A DNA stretch of 21,709 bases from Bacteroidota bacterium (GTDB taxonomy: Bacteria > Bacteroidota > Bacteroidia > Chitinophagales > Chitinophagaceae), in the NCBI GenBank assembly GCA_023409975.1, contig JAEYQO010000082.1:1-21709 (forward strand), written 5' to 3'. Made by a program: the position numbers and the translations under genes. The notes under the pieces were generated by a model that did not search any database, was not told the DNA's origin, and saw only the letters and a list, made by a program, of their open reading frames with translations. Below, piece after piece: positions 21,098 through 21,709 of this stretch (its first letter is position 1; every line of letters begins with the position of its first letter).

Positions 21098-21709
21098 CTA
21101 TAACTTCTTCTCGTCTTCCTTATCCCCCGGGGTTTCTTCCAAAGGCCATTCTTCCTTTCGGACCTTTTTCCTGACCTTATCCATCCACAGCAGGAAAGCC
21201 GGCTGGAGTGTGAGATTGGTGATCATTGCCAGCAATAAAGTCAGGGAGGTCAGTAAACCGAGTGACCGGGTACCATCAAAATCTGAAAGCACAAAAACTC
21301 CAAAACCTGCCACGAGGATCAGGGAAGTATAGATGATGCTGAGACCCGTATCATAAATCGTTCTTCTGACGGTTGCGGCGATGTCGTCATCATGAGCAGA
21401 CAATTCCTGTTTGAAATTAACCAGAAAGCGAATGGTAACGTCAATTGTGATGCCCAGTGCCACACTGAAGACCAGAACAGTTGAGGGCTTGATGGGGATA
21501 TTGGTCCAACCCATAACCCCGGCTGTGATCAGCAGGGGGATGATATTGATCACAATAGAAATCAGCAAAATCCTCCAGCTTCTGAACAGGAAGATCATGC
21601 ACCCGAAGATCATGATGAATGCCAGCAAGAGACTTTCCTTCAGACTGTTGATAATAAAGCGGCTGCCCTCGAGGAAGACAATACTTGTTCCTGTAAAAGA
21701 AACATCATA
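21098..21709 (-). CDS. RND/MMPL-family transporter, C-terminal part (5' truncated by window edge)
   Basis: The frame runs off the right edge: the 27 codons between 21628 and 21709 are open and read YDVSFTGTSIVFLEGS and on, so the real start is outside. The visible ~203 residues contain the last block of membrane helices of an RND-superfamily exporter: LLLAFIMIFGCMIFLF, LLISIVINIIPLLITAGVMGW, STVLVFSVALGITIDVTIRF, IIYTSLILVAGFGVFVL and LGLLTSLTLLLAMITNLTL. They end in a charged cytoplasmic tail (VRKKVRKEEWPLEETPGDKEDEKKL). The acidic residue in the GITIDVTIRF helix sits where RND proteins carry proton-relay or structural acids. It resembles the MMPL/HpnN-type two-block exporters that move lipids or lipid-like molecules; substrate unknown. 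A 176-base gap separates it from the hydroxylase gene. Confidence 0.85.
   Translation of the reverse strand, partial: YDVSFTGTSIVFLEGSRFIINSLKESLLLAFIMIFGCMIFLFRSWRILLISIVINIIPLLITAGVMGWTNIPIKPSTVLVFSVALGITIDVTIRFLVNFKQELSAHDDDIAATVRRTIYDTGLSIIYTSLILVAGFGVFVLSDFDGTRSLGLLTSLTLLLAMITNLTLQPAFLLWMDKVRKKVRKEEWPLEETPGDKEDEKKL

Noticed and set aside
1..21709. tRNA, rRNA, riboswitch, insertion sequence, prophage or defence system
   Set aside because: I looked for cloverleaf-like patterns, transposase or integrase motifs and clustered defence genes in the translations and found none. Structure-based searches (tRNAscan, Rfam) were not possible here.

Overview
The window reads as a chromosomal segment of a Bacteroidota bacterium, most likely of the family Chitinophagaceae or a close relative. 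The reasons are a fused alpha/beta 2-oxoacid dehydrogenase E1, a TonB-dependent receptor with a carboxypeptidase-D-like N-terminal domain followed by a DUF4249 lipoprotein, many small lipoproteins, an FA2H-type fatty acid hydroxylase, Bacteroidota -33/-7 promoters (TTTG ... TAnnTTTG), and scarce Shine-Dalgarno sequences. This placement is inferred from gene content and style, not from a database search. Most of the window is ordinary core-genome material. I see no transposase, phage gene, CRISPR array, tRNA or rRNA.

Layout. Bases 1-1146 hold the 3' part of a 2-oxoacid dehydrogenase E1 gene that enters from the left edge. A lipoprotein of unknown function (1265-2080, +) converges with a RidA-family deaminase (2172-2594, -) and a beta-carbonic anhydrase (2657-3307, -). 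A 508-base gene-free stretch (3308-3815) carries short tandem repeats and a perfect 22-bp palindrome. A fumarylacetoacetate-hydrolase-family enzyme and a PaaH-like 3-hydroxyacyl-CoA dehydrogenase follow on +, separated by a terminator-like hairpin. Two small lipoproteins on - (6128-6601, 6687-6962) precede mfd (7042-10434, +), an orphan NarL/FixJ response regulator (10540-11184, +) and a proline-rich lipoprotein (11332-12081, +) that ends at strong terminators. A tiny lipoprotein (-) lies divergent to exonuclease III (12520-13293, +).

On -, a TonB-dependent receptor (14099-16417) and a DUF4249 lipoprotein (13307-14092) form a two-gene unit. It is divergent from a 66-residue two-helix membrane protein (16578-16778, +). 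mutL (start reassigned to GTG at 16874) and a PaaE-like flavin/2Fe-2S reductase follow on +. An apparent operon on - then holds an FA2H-type hydroxylase and an ArfB-like ribosome-rescue hydrolase. The window ends inside an RND/MMPL-type transporter gene (-).

How the genes work together. Three DNA-maintenance genes (mfd, xth, mutL) are scattered through the window rather than in one operon. Several enzymes have a catabolic flavour (E1, aminomuconate-deaminase-like RidA, FAH-family hydrolase, PaaH-like dehydrogenase, PaaE-like reductase), but they do not form one contiguous pathway operon. The items most worth a second look are: mutL lacking the usual endonuclease motifs in its C-terminal domain; the ArfB gene starting with TTG directly after the in-frame stop of the hydroxylase; promoters placed so close to the mfd and response-regulator starts that the mRNAs should be nearly leaderless; and the repeat-bearing gap at 3308-3815. 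I did not find a convincing wholly new multi-gene system.
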